Shown here: in pieces, positions 25,394 through 36,144 of the stretch | Numbering within the stretch: the first letter of the stretch is position 1 | How the letters are laid out: each line of letters begins with the position of its first letter | Assembly (NCBI GenBank): GCA_013215945.1 | Contig: JABSOM010000014.1 | Coordinates: 39,549 to 103,548, forward strand | Direction of reading: 5' to 3' | DNA: 64,000 nucleotides | Source: Campylobacteraceae bacterium | GTDB taxonomy: Bacteria; Campylobacterota; Campylobacteria; Campylobacterales; Arcobacteraceae | Translations under genes and position numbers: made by a program | Notes under the pieces: model-generated | The model's input: only the letters and a program-made list of their open reading frames with translations | What the model was told of the DNA's origin: nothing | Databases searched by the model: none

Positions 25394-27418
25394 TTAAGAT
25401 ATTTTTTTTTGATCTAATCCTTCATTATATTTTGATATAGCAATATAAGAGCTTCTTCTTTCATCTTTTGCATAAGCATTAGAGTTACCTGCTCTTCTAT
25501 CAATAATGCTCTCTTTACCTTTAAAACTTTTAGCATTAATATTTTCAACAATTTTACTAGCAATATCAGAAGACTCAATGGCAATTTCATAACTCTGTCT
25601 TGCAGCTTCTGCAATCTTTTGTGTTTGAGTATCTTGCTCAATTACAGCATAATTAATTTGTTCAATTCCAATTTGTTGTTCTTTTGAGGATATTTTTACA
25701 TTATTAATATATTCAATGGTTTTTGAAATATTTTGGGTTAAAGAACCATAACCTTCAATCATATCATTTGCTATTTTCTTACCATCATTGGTTTTCATAT
25801 TTGCATTTTCTACTAAGGCTTTAATTTCTTTAGCAGCTTCGGCTGATCTGTTCGCCAAATTTCTTACTTCTTGTGCAACTACAGCAAAACCTTTTCCCGC
25901 TTCTCCTGCAGTTGCTGCTTCAACTGCGGCATTAAGACTTAAGATATTTGTTTGAAAAGATATTTGATCAATTACAGAAATTGCGTCATTTATTGCACTT
26001 ACTTGTGTATTGATTTCTTCCATTGATAGCGTTGTTTTAACTGCCAGTTCTTTTCCCGCTTCAATTGAATTTACTACTTTATTCGCATAATCAGCCATTT
26101 TAGAGACAGAGTCTCCATTATGAGAAATAGTTCCAGTAATTTCTTCTAATGCAGCAGATGTTTCTTCCAAAGAAGAAGCTGCTTCAGTAGATGTTTTATC
26201 TAAAACATCTACATTTTGTAATAAATTTTTTGAGGCTTTATTTAAGGTTAATCCAATTTGTTTGCTTTCACATAACATTGTAGTAATAGAATCTCCTAAA
26301 TAATTCACTCCATTGGCTAAAGATAATAATTGATTTTTAACCTTTGAATTATCTACTTTATTCATATAATTATAAGAAGAATATTGTTCTAATATATCTA
26401 ATACAGAATTGATATTATCTTCCATTTGATTTCCCATTGAATCTAAAACATTTTTTAGTTTCATCAAAGTAGGATTTTCTACACTCATTTTAACTCTTTG
26501 ACACAAATCACCTTGTTCAAATTCAGATAATACATCAATTGTTTCATCAATAAATTCTCTGTCTTCATCAATGGATTTTTTTGTTTTTTTGATATTTTCA
26601 TTAACAACTTTTGCCATTAATCCAAATTCATCATTCTTTGTATCATCTAAGAGTTTTACATCGGGGTTAACTCTGTTTAAATAATCAAAAAAAGAAATTA
26701 AGCCACTTTGAAAAGAGTCTATTTTAGAGCGTACCGTTTTAACAATAAAATAAGAAGAAAGTAAAGCAATAAACAAAGATAAACTTGCAATTATTTCTAT
26801 AATTCTTAAGATCTCATGTTCATCTTTTTCTGCTTGAAGTGTTGAATGATCTAAGAGTTCCTCCATTTGTTTCATCAAGATGTGTATGTTTTCATCCATT
26901 TCTTTAAGTTCAGAAAGTAAAATATTTTTTTCTGCTTCAATGTTTTTTATATTTCCTATTTCTAAATTATGTTCAAATACTTTTAGTGATGCTTTGAAAT
27001 GATATTGCTCAACTTCTAGTACTTTTAACTCTTTTAAAAAAAGAGTGTATATTTTTTTGCTTTTTTCATCACTGTTATGATCAATTGCTTTTTGAGATAA
27101 ATATTCTGCTGTTTTAATTGTATGTTCGGTTCGTTCTTCCAAATCATTTATTTTTTTTTCAATGTTCTTAAAAGTACTACTATTGACATCCTTACTGTGC
27201 ATAATTAATTCATAAGTTAGAATTTCTTCATTCATTATATCTTGACCAAGTTCTGTAATTAATTTGTTCAAAGGAATTTGATATTCTGCAATTTCCTCTA
27301 TCTCACTTCCTATTTTCTTAAGACCCAAATAAGCCGAACTTGAAATTATTAACATTCCAAAAATACTAATACACATAGATAAAATTATTTTTGTTGTTAA
27401 GTTTACATTTGTTAACAT
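25394..27418 (-). CDS. Methyl-accepting chemotaxis protein
   Basis: A membrane chemoreceptor of 674 residues. The first membrane segment is near 5-27, followed by a helical four-helix-bundle-type periplasmic domain (about 30-215). The second membrane segment is near 206-226, then a HAMP-like linker and a long signalling domain with the hairpin tip region [36 protein letters not shown]. It signals through CheW/CheA to the flagellar motor. The ATG at 27418, 7 bases after AAAGG, is chosen over a GTG six bases upstream. Its N-terminal half is paralogous to the divergent gene at 28329. The C-terminus ends in a basic, Ser-rich tail. Confidence 0.92.
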   Translation of the reverse strand: MLTNVNLTTKIILSMCISIFGMLIISSSAYLGLKKIGSEIEEIAEYQIPLNKLITELGQDIMNEEILTYELIMHSKDVNSSTFKNIEKKINDLEERTEHTIKTAEYLSQKAIDHNSDEKSKKIYTLFLKELKVLEVEQYHFKASLKVFEHNLEIGNIKNIEAEKNILLSELKEMDENIHILMKQMEELLDHSTLQAEKDEHEILRIIEIIASLSLFIALLSSYFIVKTVRSKIDSFQSGLISFFDYLNRVNPDVKLLDDTKNDEFGLMAKVVNENIKKTKKSIDEDREFIDETIDVLSEFEQGDLCQRVKMSVENPTLMKLKNVLDSMGNQMEDNINSVLDILEQYSSYNYMNKVDNSKVKNQLLSLANGVNYLGDSITTMLCESKQIGLTLNKASKNLLQNVDVLDKTSTEAASSLEETSAALEEITGTISHNGDSVSKMADYANKVVNSIEAGKELAVKTTLSMEEINTQVSAINDAISVIDQISFQTNILSLNAAVEAATAGEAGKGFAVVAQEVRNLANRSAEAAKEIKALVENANMKTNDGKKIANDMIEGYGSLTQNISKTIEYINNVKISSKEQQIGIEQINYAVIEQDTQTQKIAEAARQSYEIAIESSDIASKIVENINAKSFKGKESIIDRRAGNSNAYAKDERRSSYIAISKYNEGLDQKKIS

Positions 27419-28328
27419 TATCACCCTTTATAATTATTATATTTTTTGTATAAAATAGCAAAATACTGCTTAAATCGATATTAATTATTATTATGATTAG
27501 ATGATAATTAATACTTACACATGCATGATATTAAGGGATATAATAAAAATTTAAAAGATTATTTACTAATAATTGCAAGAAAATTACGTGAAATATAATA
27601 TTTATAAACAAAATCAAAGTTTATATTTATTGATAATAAAATTTAGATTTTAAAAATTATTTAATCTAAAAAAGAGGATAGAACATCCTACTTTAAAGAA
27701 TAATTAATAAAAAAACTCTTATAAATAGTTTTAAACTATCATTAACTAAAACATTTGAAATAAGGTACAAAGCAAGTGCAATGTTACAAAATGCAAAAAA
27801 AGCCAAAAAGAAGTTATTTTGAGAGGTAAGGAAAAGATTCATTAACAATAAAAGCCAAAGGTACAATATATATTTGACGCAACACTTAAGCAAGGTGCAC
27901 CTGCCATAATAGCTGCTCTAAAAACAGTTCCACAAACTGGTACAAGAGTATTTACAATCTTTAATAAAATTGCATTAATATTAGAATGGAAATTTACGCC
28001 TAAAAACATATTATTTTAATATTCTAATATTTTGAAGTATGCTAGAAAATATTATTTTTTATTTATTTTCATAAAATTTCATAAAAAATATATTGAAGTA
28101 ATTTTCATACAACTAAGCTACTGCTTTGCTCTCAACAAAAACACTTAGTCTTATTTATAGTTATAATGAATTTATAAAAAGTTTTAAAATTATTATTTTT
28201 ATCAATAAAGTCTTGATTTTATGTTATGATATTGTAATTATATAGATTATTAAATGCTTAATTAATAAAAAACAATCTTTTTAAATGATTAATAAATTAA
28301 TTAATGCTCTAATAAAAAAAGGACATAG
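27419..28328. other. 910-base region between divergent chemoreceptor genes, possible gene remnant
   Basis: This gap is long for the window. Most is AT-rich and holds the two divergent promoters. The stretch 27852-28019 has a less AT-rich, coding-like composition. On the plus strand it is an open frame of about 54 codons ending in TAA but with no ATG and no ribosome binding site. On the minus strand 27693-27893 gives a 66-codon hydrophobic ORF without a good site. Neither matches a family I know. The most economical reading is the decayed end of a former gene. Confidence 0.35.
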
Positions 28329-30257
28329 ATGTTTAAAAATATCAAAATGACAACAAAGTTTGTATTGGTTATAAGTACTTTAATGTTTGGAATGGCAATT
28401 ATTTCTACTTCTGCTTATTTAGGACTTAGTAAAATAGGAGATGAAATAGAAGAAATCTCTCAATATCAGATTCCTATTAATACACTTATTACAGAATTAG
28501 AAAAAGACATTCTGCAAGAAGAAATTCTTACTTATGAATTAATTATTGCCAGCAAAGATGTACACAGTGAAGAATTTAAAAGCTTAAAACATAAAATTAC
28601 GAAACTTGAAGAAGAAACAGATAAAACGATTAAAGAAGCAGAACATTTGGTTCAAAAAGCCATTAATCACAATACAGATATAAAAACAAAAAACACCTAT
28701 AAACTATTTTTAAAAGAACTTAAGGTTCTAGAGCATGAACAAACAGCTTTTGAAAAAAGTTTGGCAATTTTTGAAGCAGATTTAGATGCGGGGAATACAG
28801 AAAACATCGAACATGAAAAAGAAGTATTGCATCAAGAGTTAGAAGAAATGGATCATAATATTCAAGTATTAATGAAACAAATGGCGGGTCTCTTAGAACA
28901 TTCAACCCATCAAGCAGAAAAAGATGAGAAAAATATTCTAAAAACCATTGAAATAATTTCAGCTATCACTTTTATCTTATCTATTATTTTATCATTTATT
29001 ATTGTACGTTCTGTTAAATCCTCCATTAAAAACTTTGAAGAAGGTTTTCTTGGATTTTTCAGATTTATAAATAAAGAAAACAATGAGGTTCAACTCTTAG
29101 ATGAAAGTTGTGGGGATGAGATGGGAAGAATGGCAAAAATATTAAATGAAAATATTAATAAAACAAGAGCTATGATAAAAAGAGACGATGCCTTTTTAGA
29201 TGAAGTTGTAGCTGTTGTAGCACAAGTTAAAGAAGGAAAACTAATTCACACCCTAGATAATGAAAGCAGCACACAAAGTCTTGAAACATTAAGAATTAAC
29301 TTTAATGAAATGATTAAAAGTTTAAACAGTAATATAGCTAATAATGTACATGAAGTCTTGGCTGTTTTAGATAATATTGGGCAACTTGATTTTAGAAATG
29401 AAATCAAAAATGACAAGGGTAAAATAAGTATGGCTATTAACAATGTAACCAGACTAATTACAGAAATGTTAATTGATAATAAATCCAATGGTTTAACACT
29501 TGATCAAAGCAGTGATATTTTACTTGAAAATGTAAGTACCTTAAATAGAAACTCAAACACAGCAGCAGCAGCGTTGGAAGAAACAGCAGCTGCTTTAGAT
29601 GAAATCACATCTACTATTTCATCAAACACAGAAAATATTCTAAAAATATCTTCTGTTTCTGAAAAATTAACCATTTCAGCAAATCAAGGAAAACAATTAG
29701 CAAATGAAACCACTCAAGCTATGATTGAAATAGATGAACAAGTAAAAGCAATAAGTGATGCCATCTCATTAATTGATCAAATCTCTTTTCAAACCAATAT
29801 TCTTTCTTTAAATGCAGCTGTTGAAGCAGCAACAGCTGGAGAATCAGGAAAAGGTTTTGCAGTAGTAGCACAAGAAGTAAGAAATCTGGCATCAAGATCG
29901 GCAGAAGTTGCAAATGAAATAAAAATTCTGGTTGAAACAGCAAGTAAAAAAGCAAATGAGGGTAAAACAATTGCTTCAAAAATGATTGAAGGTTATACAG
30001 GTTTAGATGAAAATATTTCAGAAACAACTTCTCTTATTTCTGATATTAAAAGTGCCAGCCAAGAGCAAAAAAGAGGTATAGAACAAATCAATATTGCAGT
30101 TAACTCTTTGGATCAACAAACACAAGAAAATGCAGCAATCGCTAGTAGAACACAAGAAATTGCGATACAAACCGATAAAATTGCAAAATTAATTGTAAAA
30201 AATGCAAATGAAAAAGAATTTCATGGAAAAGATGAAGTACAAATAAAAGTAGTATAA
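28329..30257 (+). CDS. Methyl-accepting chemotaxis protein, paralogue of the upstream divergent receptor
   Basis: A 642-residue receptor with membrane segments at about 10-29 and 204-226, a helical periplasmic domain between them, a HAMP-like region, and the conserved signalling tip [36 protein letters not shown]. The N-terminal region closely matches the receptor at 25394 (shared AYLGL-x-KIG-x-EIEEI and EEILTYELI segments). The two therefore arose by inverted duplication and probably sense related ligands. The C-terminal NEKEFHGK tail is shared with the receptor at 59853. It has an AAAAGGACAT site before the ATG and a terminator after it. Confidence 0.93.
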   Translation: MFKNIKMTTKFVLVISTLMFGMAIISTSAYLGLSKIGDEIEEISQYQIPINTLITELEKDILQEEILTYELIIASKDVHSEEFKSLKHKITKLEEETDKTIKEAEHLVQKAINHNTDIKTKNTYKLFLKELKVLEHEQTAFEKSLAIFEADLDAGNTENIEHEKEVLHQELEEMDHNIQVLMKQMAGLLEHSTHQAEKDEKNILKTIEIISAITFILSIILSFIIVRSVKSSIKNFEEGFLGFFRFINKENNEVQLLDESCGDEMGRMAKILNENINKTRAMIKRDDAFLDEVVAVVAQVKEGKLIHTLDNESSTQSLETLRINFNEMIKSLNSNIANNVHEVLAVLDNIGQLDFRNEIKNDKGKISMAINNVTRLITEMLIDNKSNGLTLDQSSDILLENVSTLNRNSNTAAAALEETAAALDEITSTISSNTENILKISSVSEKLTISANQGKQLANETTQAMIEIDEQVKAISDAISLIDQISFQTNILSLNAAVEAATAGESGKGFAVVAQEVRNLASRSAEVANEIKILVETASKKANEGKTIASKMIEGYTGLDENISETTSLISDIKSASQEQKRGIEQINIAVNSLDQQTQENAAIASRTQEIAIQTDKIAKLIVKNANEKEFHGKDEVQIKVV

Positions 30258-30269
30258 AAATTCTTTTTT

Positions 30270-30301
30270 AAAGAACAGCTTATGAATGCTGTTCTTTTTC
30301 T
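30270..30301 (+). terminator. Terminator of the chemoreceptor gene
   Basis: A 10-bp stem AAAGAACAGC / GCTGTTCTTT with an eight-base loop begins 12 bases after the stop and is followed by a T-rich tract. Confidence 0.88.
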
Positions 30302-30436
30302 TTAACTTTAATCTGATATTCAAATTATTTAATAATTACAAACAATACTCACCCTTTTATTTGATTTATAAACAAAAATTAACTACTATACCAGTAGTAT
30401 TTTAATAATTAATATCAATTTTTACAAGGAAATATT

Positions 30437-30772
30437 TTGATAAAAGAATTTTTTATATTTTTTTTAGCAGCATTTTTTGAGATTTTAGGATGTTACAGTT
30501 TTTGGATGGTATTTAAAGAACAAAAACCAACTTTATATTTAAGTATAGGTATTCTTTCTCTTATAACCTTTGCTTATATATTAACTAAAGTGAATTTGGA
30601 GTTTGCAGGGCGTGCTTATGTTATATATGGAGGGGTTTATATTATTTCATCACTTGCTTGGTTGTATTTTGTAGAAAAACAATCCTTTAATAAATGGGAT
30701 ATTATAGGAACATTTATAGTATTTGCAGGTGTTTGCGTTATTTTATTAGGCAATCAAAAAAGTTTACCTTAA
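30437..30772 (+). CDS. YnfA family small membrane protein
   Basis: A 111-residue four-helix inner-membrane protein of the YnfA (UPF0060) family, related in fold to small multidrug resistance proteins. Signature segments are FEILGCYSFW, the AGRAYVIYGGVYIISSLAW block and the fourth helix FIVFAGVCVILLG. Translation starts at TTG 30437, set by an AAGGA site at 30426-30430 with six bases spacing. No ATG is available. Transport function of this family is not firmly established. Confidence 0.85.
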   Translation: MIKEFFIFFLAAFFEILGCYSFWMVFKEQKPTLYLSIGILSLITFAYILTKVNLEFAGRAYVIYGGVYIISSLAWLYFVEKQSFNKWDIIGTFIVFAGVCVILLGNQKSLP

Positions 30773-30780
30773 TAAAATAA

Positions 30781-31878
30781 TCAATCTTTAAACGTATCTC
30801 TTATTTTTAAAAATTCTGGTAATTTATCAAAGAATATATCCACTAATTTTGGATCAAAATGTTTAGCTCTTTCTTCTTTAAAAAGATTAAATATTCTTTC
30901 ATCCTCCCAGGCTACTTTATAACACCTGTCGCTACCTAAAGCATCAAATACATCTGCAATTGCTGTTATTCTTCCATAAATATGGATATCTTCACCTTTT
31001 AATGCTCTAGGATATCCTGAACCATCGTATTTTTCATGATGTTCATTTGCAACAATTGCTGCAACTTTTAATATTGATTTATCAGATCCTTTTAACATTT
31101 CGTATCCAATAGTAGCATGCGTTTTCATAATTTCAAATTCTTCTGCATTAAGTTTTCCTGGTTTATTTAAAATATTATCGGGAATTCCAATTTTTCCTAT
31201 ATCATGCATAGGACTTGCTTGTTTTAAGATTTCTGCTTCATCTTCCTTTAAACCAGAATATAAGGCAAAAAGTTTTGAATATTCAGCAACTCTTTTTACA
31301 TGCATTCCTGTTTCTTGACTACGTGTCTCAGCAACAGAACCCAATCTAAATATAACTTCTTTTTGAGTATCTACAATTTCATCAATTAAAAATTCAATTT
31401 TTTCATTGGCTTCTTTAAGCTGTTTTATATTTTCATAAGCACGTATTGCTGTAATTAAAGAGATTTTTAATTTTTCTGAACTTAGTTCTGTTTTTTCTTT
31501 ATAATCATTAATTTCATACTGCGTTACTACAGTATAAGGTGGAATATCAGAAGATTGTCCTGTTCTTAGGATAATTTGTATCGAATGATTATTTAGTTCA
31601 TTTCGAATCTTTTTACAGACCTCTAATCCTGCATCATCTGTTTCCATAATAACATCCAATAAAAGCAATACAACATCAGGGTTTTGTTTTAGAACTTCTA
31701 TTGTTTCTTTTCCTGTATACGTGCTTATAATTTCTAATTCTTTATTGTCATATTCAAATTTTCTTAAAACATTTTTTGTTAATATATGAACATCTTCTTC
31801 ATCATCAGCAACTATGATTTTTATTTTTTCTTTTTTTAGTATTTTTGTAACTAAAGGTTCATCTTTAAAAAAATCCAT
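30781..31878 (-). CDS. Response regulator with HD-GYP phosphodiesterase output
   Basis: The 365-residue protein has a receiver domain (about 18-150) with acidic pocket DDEED and phosphoacceptor Asp75 (LLLLDVIM), and the RTGQSSDIPPY segment typical of DUF3369-type regulators. An HD-GYP domain follows with His-Asp at 225-226 and GYP at 288-290. The HD-GYP part is closely related to that at 10896. Phosphorylation is expected to control c-di-GMP hydrolysis. It follows the histidine kinase gene by 15 bases, so the two form a two-component pair. Confidence 0.93.
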   Translation of the reverse strand: MDFFKDEPLVTKILKKEKIKIIVADDEEDVHILTKNVLRKFEYDNKELEIISTYTGKETIEVLKQNPDVVLLLLDVIMETDDAGLEVCKKIRNELNNHSIQIILRTGQSSDIPPYTVVTQYEINDYKEKTELSSEKLKISLITAIRAYENIKQLKEANEKIEFLIDEIVDTQKEVIFRLGSVAETRSQETGMHVKRVAEYSKLFALYSGLKEDEAEILKQASPMHDIGKIGIPDNILNKPGKLNAEEFEIMKTHATIGYEMLKGSDKSILKVAAIVANEHHEKYDGSGYPRALKGEDIHIYGRITAIADVFDALGSDRCYKVAWEDERIFNLFKEERAKHFDPKLVDIFFDKLPEFLKIRDTFKD

Positions 31879-31893
31879 ATACTACTCCTTACT

Positions 31894-33306
31894 TTAAATC
31901 TTTATAGTAAATTTTACACCCATATCAACAGTACTATCACATGAAATAGTACCTTTCAACTGACTTGTGACAATATTGTAGATTATATTCAATCCCAAAC
32001 CACTGCCACCGTTATTTCTGTTTGTCGTAAAAAAAGGATCAAATATTTTGTTTAAATTCTCTTTTTTTATCCCTTTTCCATCATCTGTATATATAATAAG
32101 CGTTTTATTATTCTCTTTTTTTAATTGAATAATAATAGTACCAAACTCATCTTTTGTATATCCGTGTTTTAAAGAATTCAAAATAAGATTGGTAAATATT
32201 TGAGAAAAAGCCCCAGGGTATGAGTTTAATGATATTTTATCATCATCTTTGACTATAACACTAATATTTGTTTGTTTAAGTACATTATTTATACTAATTA
32301 GAATTTCATTTATATACGTATTGAGATTAAATTCACGTTTTTCTTCACTTGTTTGATCAACTGATATTTGTTTAAAACTTTTTATTAAATAATTTGTCTT
32401 TTTTAAATTCGAATATATTAAATTTGCAAGCTCTGTAGCATCATTTGAATATTCTTCAAAATCTTTTTTAGTCATTTCTTCATTTTCAAATTTATTCTTG
32501 ATACTTTTTGTAAGTTCTAAAAAGTGCGTTGAACCAGTAAGCCCTATACCAATGGGAGTATTAATTTCATGAGCAACACCAGCAACTAAACCACCTAAAC
32601 TTGCCATTTTTAAAGATTCCACCAGTTTATTTTGAGTTGTTTCAAGATTAAAAATAGTATCTTCTAATTTATCATTTAAACGTTCAAGTTCAGACGTTCT
32701 TTCAAGTACTTTTTCTTCAAGGGAATGATTTATTTGATGTAATTCTTTTTTATATTCTTTTTCTTTTAAACCCTGCTTGTATTTTTCAATAGCAATTCCA
32801 ACAATACTTGCTATATCTTCAATAAGTTGAATGTCAAAATCGCTGGGTTCTTTTATTTCATTATAATAAATAGCAAAAGAACCCAAAACTTCGTTATTTG
32901 CAGAAAAAAATGGTTGAGACCAACAGGCATAAAGATTAAATCTGGCTGCGAGTTTTTTAGCGTATTTCCAATTATCATGAGTACTAATATCAGAAACAAC
33001 CACTCTTTGTTTTAAATATACAGCGGCCCCACAAGAACCAACATTTTCACCAATTAACATTTCATCTAACTTATTAGTATATTCATCAGGTAAAGAAGGT
33101 GCAGCACCTTTTAAGAGTTTTTTTCCCGTATCATCTAATAAAAGAACAGAACAAAGCATATGAGGATTTCTTCTTTCAACAGAATCTATTATTTTATTTA
33201 ATATGTCTAAAATAGAATTCTCACTCGAAATATATTTTAATAACTTTTTATAATCATTATAAAGATTTAAATATTGTTTTGAAATATCTTTTTCAGCAAC
33301 ATTCAT
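31894..33306 (-). CDS. GAF-domain sensor histidine kinase
   Basis: The 470-residue soluble kinase has a GAF domain (about 25-180, with the GSCGAA segment and ISTHDNWKYAKKLA), a coiled coil, a histidine phosphoacceptor region GGLVAGVAHEINTPIG, and a HATPase domain. That domain shows ILNSLKHGY as N-box, DDGKGI and FDPFFTTNRNNGGSGLGLNI as G boxes. Without a membrane segment it senses a cytoplasmic signal. The ATG at 33306 is chosen over an upstream in-frame TTG because AAAGG lies five bases before it. Its partner is the HD-GYP response regulator downstream. Confidence 0.9.
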   Translation of the reverse strand: MNVAEKDISKQYLNLYNDYKKLLKYISSENSILDILNKIIDSVERRNPHMLCSVLLLDDTGKKLLKGAAPSLPDEYTNKLDEMLIGENVGSCGAAVYLKQRVVVSDISTHDNWKYAKKLAARFNLYACWSQPFFSANNEVLGSFAIYYNEIKEPSDFDIQLIEDIASIVGIAIEKYKQGLKEKEYKKELHQINHSLEEKVLERTSELERLNDKLEDTIFNLETTQNKLVESLKMASLGGLVAGVAHEINTPIGIGLTGSTHFLELTKSIKNKFENEEMTKKDFEEYSNDATELANLIYSNLKKTNYLIKSFKQISVDQTSEEKREFNLNTYINEILISINNVLKQTNISVIVKDDDKISLNSYPGAFSQIFTNLILNSLKHGYTKDEFGTIIIQLKKENNKTLIIYTDDGKGIKKENLNKIFDPFFTTNRNNGGSGLGLNIIYNIVTSQLKGTISCDSTVDMGVKFTIKI

Positions 33307-33532
33307 ATCGACCTTTCTAAACACTAATAACAAAAAAAATAAGAATCTTTAAAAGAACTTTGAAGTTTTTTTTAAAATTAGTAACATTTAGATGTTTGTG
33401 TTATCTTAGCAAAAAGATATATATATTATATTAAATCAAATTACTAACTATAAAATTATGACAATAATAAGCTTAGAGTTACACTTACGCTAACAATAGA
33501 ATGAAATTTACATGAGAAACTAAAAGAAGAAC

Positions 33533-33566
33533 AGAAGGGCTAACAATAAAGTATGTTAGTCCTTCT
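33533..33566 (-). terminator. Terminator downstream of ycaO
   Basis: A 13-bp stem with one G-T pair (AGAAGGGCTAACA / TGTTAGTCCTTCT) and an eight-base loop lies 16 bases beyond the ycaO stop on the minus strand, followed by TTCTTCTTTTAG. Confidence 0.7.
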
Positions 33567-33581
33567 TTGAGAAAATACAGT

Positions 33582-35198
33582 TTATTTATTTAATTTTTTA
33601 ATCCATAATCTGTCATATAAATCAAGAATATTTAAATAATCTTGGTGATAAGTAACACTAGTAAAATCTTCATCCCCATTAAATATTCGTGTAGCTTCTT
33701 CCACTTTTTCTTTAGTAAATACTTTATTTAAAGCTTCTTCATAATCTTCCCAAGAAGTTTCATTAACATACATTCTTGTTAATTGAGCCAATAAATAAGC
33801 CAAAGGAGCAGAAGACATTTCAAATAACTCAATAGCTTCTTCATAATTACCAAGCATTAAATGTAATTGTGCTTTAAAATCACAAATAGTAAAGTTATTT
33901 TTAAAAATAACACCAATATATTTTTCTATATTTAAGTTATTATCAAACGATTCCAATTCATCTAAGATTTCTTGTGGATTATAGTCTTTAAAATTCAAAA
34001 CCATATCTCTAAGATATTTACCAGTATTGGTATTATTATAAATCATATCTTCTAAAGGATAAACTTCTGAAACACCTGGAACAATGATTTGACAAGAATA
34101 AAATCCCAAATAATTGTATTCTCTAAGATAAATATCTTTTTTCATAGTTTTTGCAATAGCTAATAAATAATCATACTCTTCATCGGTATTAGACCCAGTG
34201 TAAGCCCAAGTAGTATATTCAAAAGTTTTTTTAGCACTTAAAAATTCAAAACCTATTTTACCATTTGAATCGATAAAATGCGATTCAATATTTGAATTGG
34301 TTTGAATAAGATCTTTATCAAAACTTGGTTTCTCAAATGTAGATAAGTCACTTAAATCTCTACCTTGCATTAATTCTGTCATCGTTCTTTGAAGCGATAC
34401 TTCTAAAATTGGATGAGCCCCAAAAGATACGAATAAAGTAGAAGTAAGAGGATTAATCAACGAAATTGCAGTTACTGGAAACTTACCTTCAAAAGAACAA
34501 TCAATTACTTCAATAATATAACCCAAGTCTTCTAAAGCTTTAATATCTTCATTTAGTTTTGTAAAGTTTTTTAGAACCTCTTTAGGGAATGTTGGTAAAG
34601 AATATCCATCTTTAATAATAGCAATTTTTACATAACGTTCAAAGATTTCACTTAAAGACTGTACTTGTGCTTCTTTTGGAGTATTTCCAGTAGCAAGTCC
34701 ATTACTAACATATAAATTATGTGTTAAGTTAACGGGTAAGTATGCTTCTTTATTTGTACTTAAATTTACAAAAGGCAAAGAAACTACTTTATCAAAATGA
34801 TCACTGTGATAATCAATAAAATCTTTTGCTTCTAATTCATTGTCTTTATTATAAAACTTAGCCAAATCTTTATCTAAGTATTCTTCATCAAAAGAAAATA
34901 CTTTTTGATCAGGATAAGCATCTCTATTAGGAATATAAAATTCTATAAAAAAATTGTTTGTTTGTAATCTTTCTATATATTCTCCCATAGCACTTACGAT
35001 ACTAGATTCAGAACAAGTACCTTTACCGTTTGAATAAAGATGTTTAGGTGCATCATTTGAACTTAAGTTCACCGAAAAACAGTTTGTTAAAGGATGTTTT
35101 TCTTGTGCAAAAGTTATTTCAGAACCAACGCTTTTTAATGTTTGTGTCATTTTTTCCAATGAATCTTCAAGGGAAGAGTTTTTTGATAATATTTTCAT
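33582..35198 (-). CDS. ycaO: YcaO-type protein (RimO beta-methylthiolation accessory factor)
   Basis: The 538-residue protein matches full-length YcaO, with the YcaO ATP-binding core over about 50-400 and a C-terminal helical TPR-like extension. Landmarks are NGKGTCSESSIVSAMGEYIERL near 58-79, LSEIFERYVK near 182-191 and the LATGNTP segment. E. coli YcaO aids RimO in modifying ribosomal protein S12. The broader YcaO superfamily uses ATP to form thiazoline or thioamide bonds. No precursor-peptide gene is seen nearby, which favours the housekeeping role over a peptide natural-product pathway. The ATG lacks a strong site. Confidence 0.88.
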   Translation of the reverse strand: MKILSKNSSLEDSLEKMTQTLKSVGSEITFAQEKHPLTNCFSVNLSSNDAPKHLYSNGKGTCSESSIVSAMGEYIERLQTNNFFIEFYIPNRDAYPDQKVFSFDEEYLDKDLAKFYNKDNELEAKDFIDYHSDHFDKVVSLPFVNLSTNKEAYLPVNLTHNLYVSNGLATGNTPKEAQVQSLSEIFERYVKIAIIKDGYSLPTFPKEVLKNFTKLNEDIKALEDLGYIIEVIDCSFEGKFPVTAISLINPLTSTLFVSFGAHPILEVSLQRTMTELMQGRDLSDLSTFEKPSFDKDLIQTNSNIESHFIDSNGKIGFEFLSAKKTFEYTTWAYTGSNTDEEYDYLLAIAKTMKKDIYLREYNYLGFYSCQIIVPGVSEVYPLEDMIYNNTNTGKYLRDMVLNFKDYNPQEILDELESFDNNLNIEKYIGVIFKNNFTICDFKAQLHLMLGNYEEAIELFEMSSAPLAYLLAQLTRMYVNETSWEDYEEALNKVFTKEKVEEATRIFNGDEDFTSVTYHQDYLNILDLYDRLWIKKLNK

Positions 35199-35295
35199 GT
35201 TAAACTTTGTGTTTTTTTGTGATTATAGCCAAATTATAGAGTAATTAAGAAAATTTATCTAATGTACGTTCTTTTTAACGTTAAATTAAGCATTT

Positions 35296-35607
35296 TTATA
35301 CAGAGTTTTCTTTTTCAATAACCAATATTCTGGCTTCTTTTATAGGATGTGCATAATGTTCTGTTCCAACAGAAGCATAAAAAATATCACCAACATTTAA
35401 TACACAAAATTTTTCTTTGCCATTTTCTTTATAATACATTTTCACTTGTCCATCTAAAACAACAAATACTTCTTCCCCATCATTTGTATGCCAAATATAC
35501 GGTTTATTAGTCCAATGCAGTTTCGTTGTAATTCCGTTCATACAGGCTATTTGTTTTGAATCCCAAGCTTTTTTTGGTCTGAAATCTTTACTTTTAATTA
35601 TTTCCAT
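35296..35607 (-). CDS. Cupin domain protein
   Basis: A 103-residue single-domain cupin. Motif 1 is H-T-N-D-G-E-E-V-F-V-V-L-D-G (WHTNDGEEVFVVLDGQVKM near 39-57) and motif 2 is near G-D-I-F-Y-A-S-V-G-T-E-H-Y-A-H-P, giving candidate His/Glu metal ligands. Function beyond the fold is not predictable. It sits 45 bases before the next minus-strand gene (GNAT) and may be co-transcribed with it. Confidence 0.78.
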   Translation of the reverse strand: MEIIKSKDFRPKKAWDSKQIACMNGITTKLHWTNKPYIWHTNDGEEVFVVLDGQVKMYYKENGKEKFCVLNVGDIFYASVGTEHYAHPIKEARILVIEKENSV

Positions 35608-35652
35608 CTTTGTCCTTCTTATTTTATTTTAAAGAATAAATATTTTTCGTTT

Positions 35653-36126
35653 TTAAAGTTTCTTAATCAAAGGAAAATCTCCTTCTATCTCACCTACTAA
35701 TGAAGCTTTTCCATTTTTAATATAACCATTACGTTCATAAAATGATTTGGCAGTTATACTGCTTATAACTCTAACATTAAAGATTTTATGATTAAGTAAG
35801 TCTTGTTCCATAGCCTCTAATAATAATTTACCAACACCTTTATACAAGTATTCGGGTAAAACATAATTAAGCAATATTTCACCTGAAATATCAAGCAGAC
35901 AAAAACCAACTATCTCATTATTTTCATTCATACATATAAAAGAACTTCTATGTGTATGATTAATCCAATACCTTACATTTTTTATAGTTTTATTAGCAAG
36001 CCATTCTTCTAATACCTGTTCGTTATACCCATAATCACTCGCACAAACTTCACTAATACTTCTTCGAAGTAACGAACAGATTTTGTTTGCATCTTTGACC
36101 TTTGCGCTAAGAATTTCAAACATCAT
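35653..36126 (-). CDS. GNAT-family N-acetyltransferase
   Basis: A 157-residue GNAT protein. The acetyl-CoA loop is in PEYLYKGVGKLLLEAME near 95-111, and the final strand shows the TAKSFYERNGYIKNG segment (N-G-Y in place of L-G-F). It has some resemblance to putative acetyltransferases that modify small amines. Gene order with the cupin and ZIP genes (gap 18 bases to ZIP) suggests one operon. Confidence 0.78.
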   Translation of the reverse strand: MMFEILSAKVKDANKICSLLRRSISEVCASDYGYNEQVLEEWLANKTIKNVRYWINHTHRSSFICMNENNEIVGFCLLDISGEILLNYVLPEYLYKGVGKLLLEAMEQDLLNHKIFNVRVISSITAKSFYERNGYIKNGKASLVGEIEGDFPLIKKL

Positions 36127-36144
36127 AATTCCTTAATTATTGTT

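Noticed and set aside
27693..27893. Minus-strand ORF of 66 codons in the chemoreceptor gap
   Set aside because: No ribosome binding site and no recognised family. It is covered by the remnant entry for the gap instead.
29719..30027. Antisense ORF of 102 codons within the chemoreceptor gene
   Set aside because: It is opposite the conserved signalling domain, with repetitive Leu/Phe composition typical of antisense frames over receptor genes.
33582..36126. YcaO, cupin and GNAT genes as a peptide natural-product cluster
   Set aside because: YcaO matches the full-length housekeeping type with the C-terminal extension, and no precursor peptide or dehydrogenase gene is nearby.
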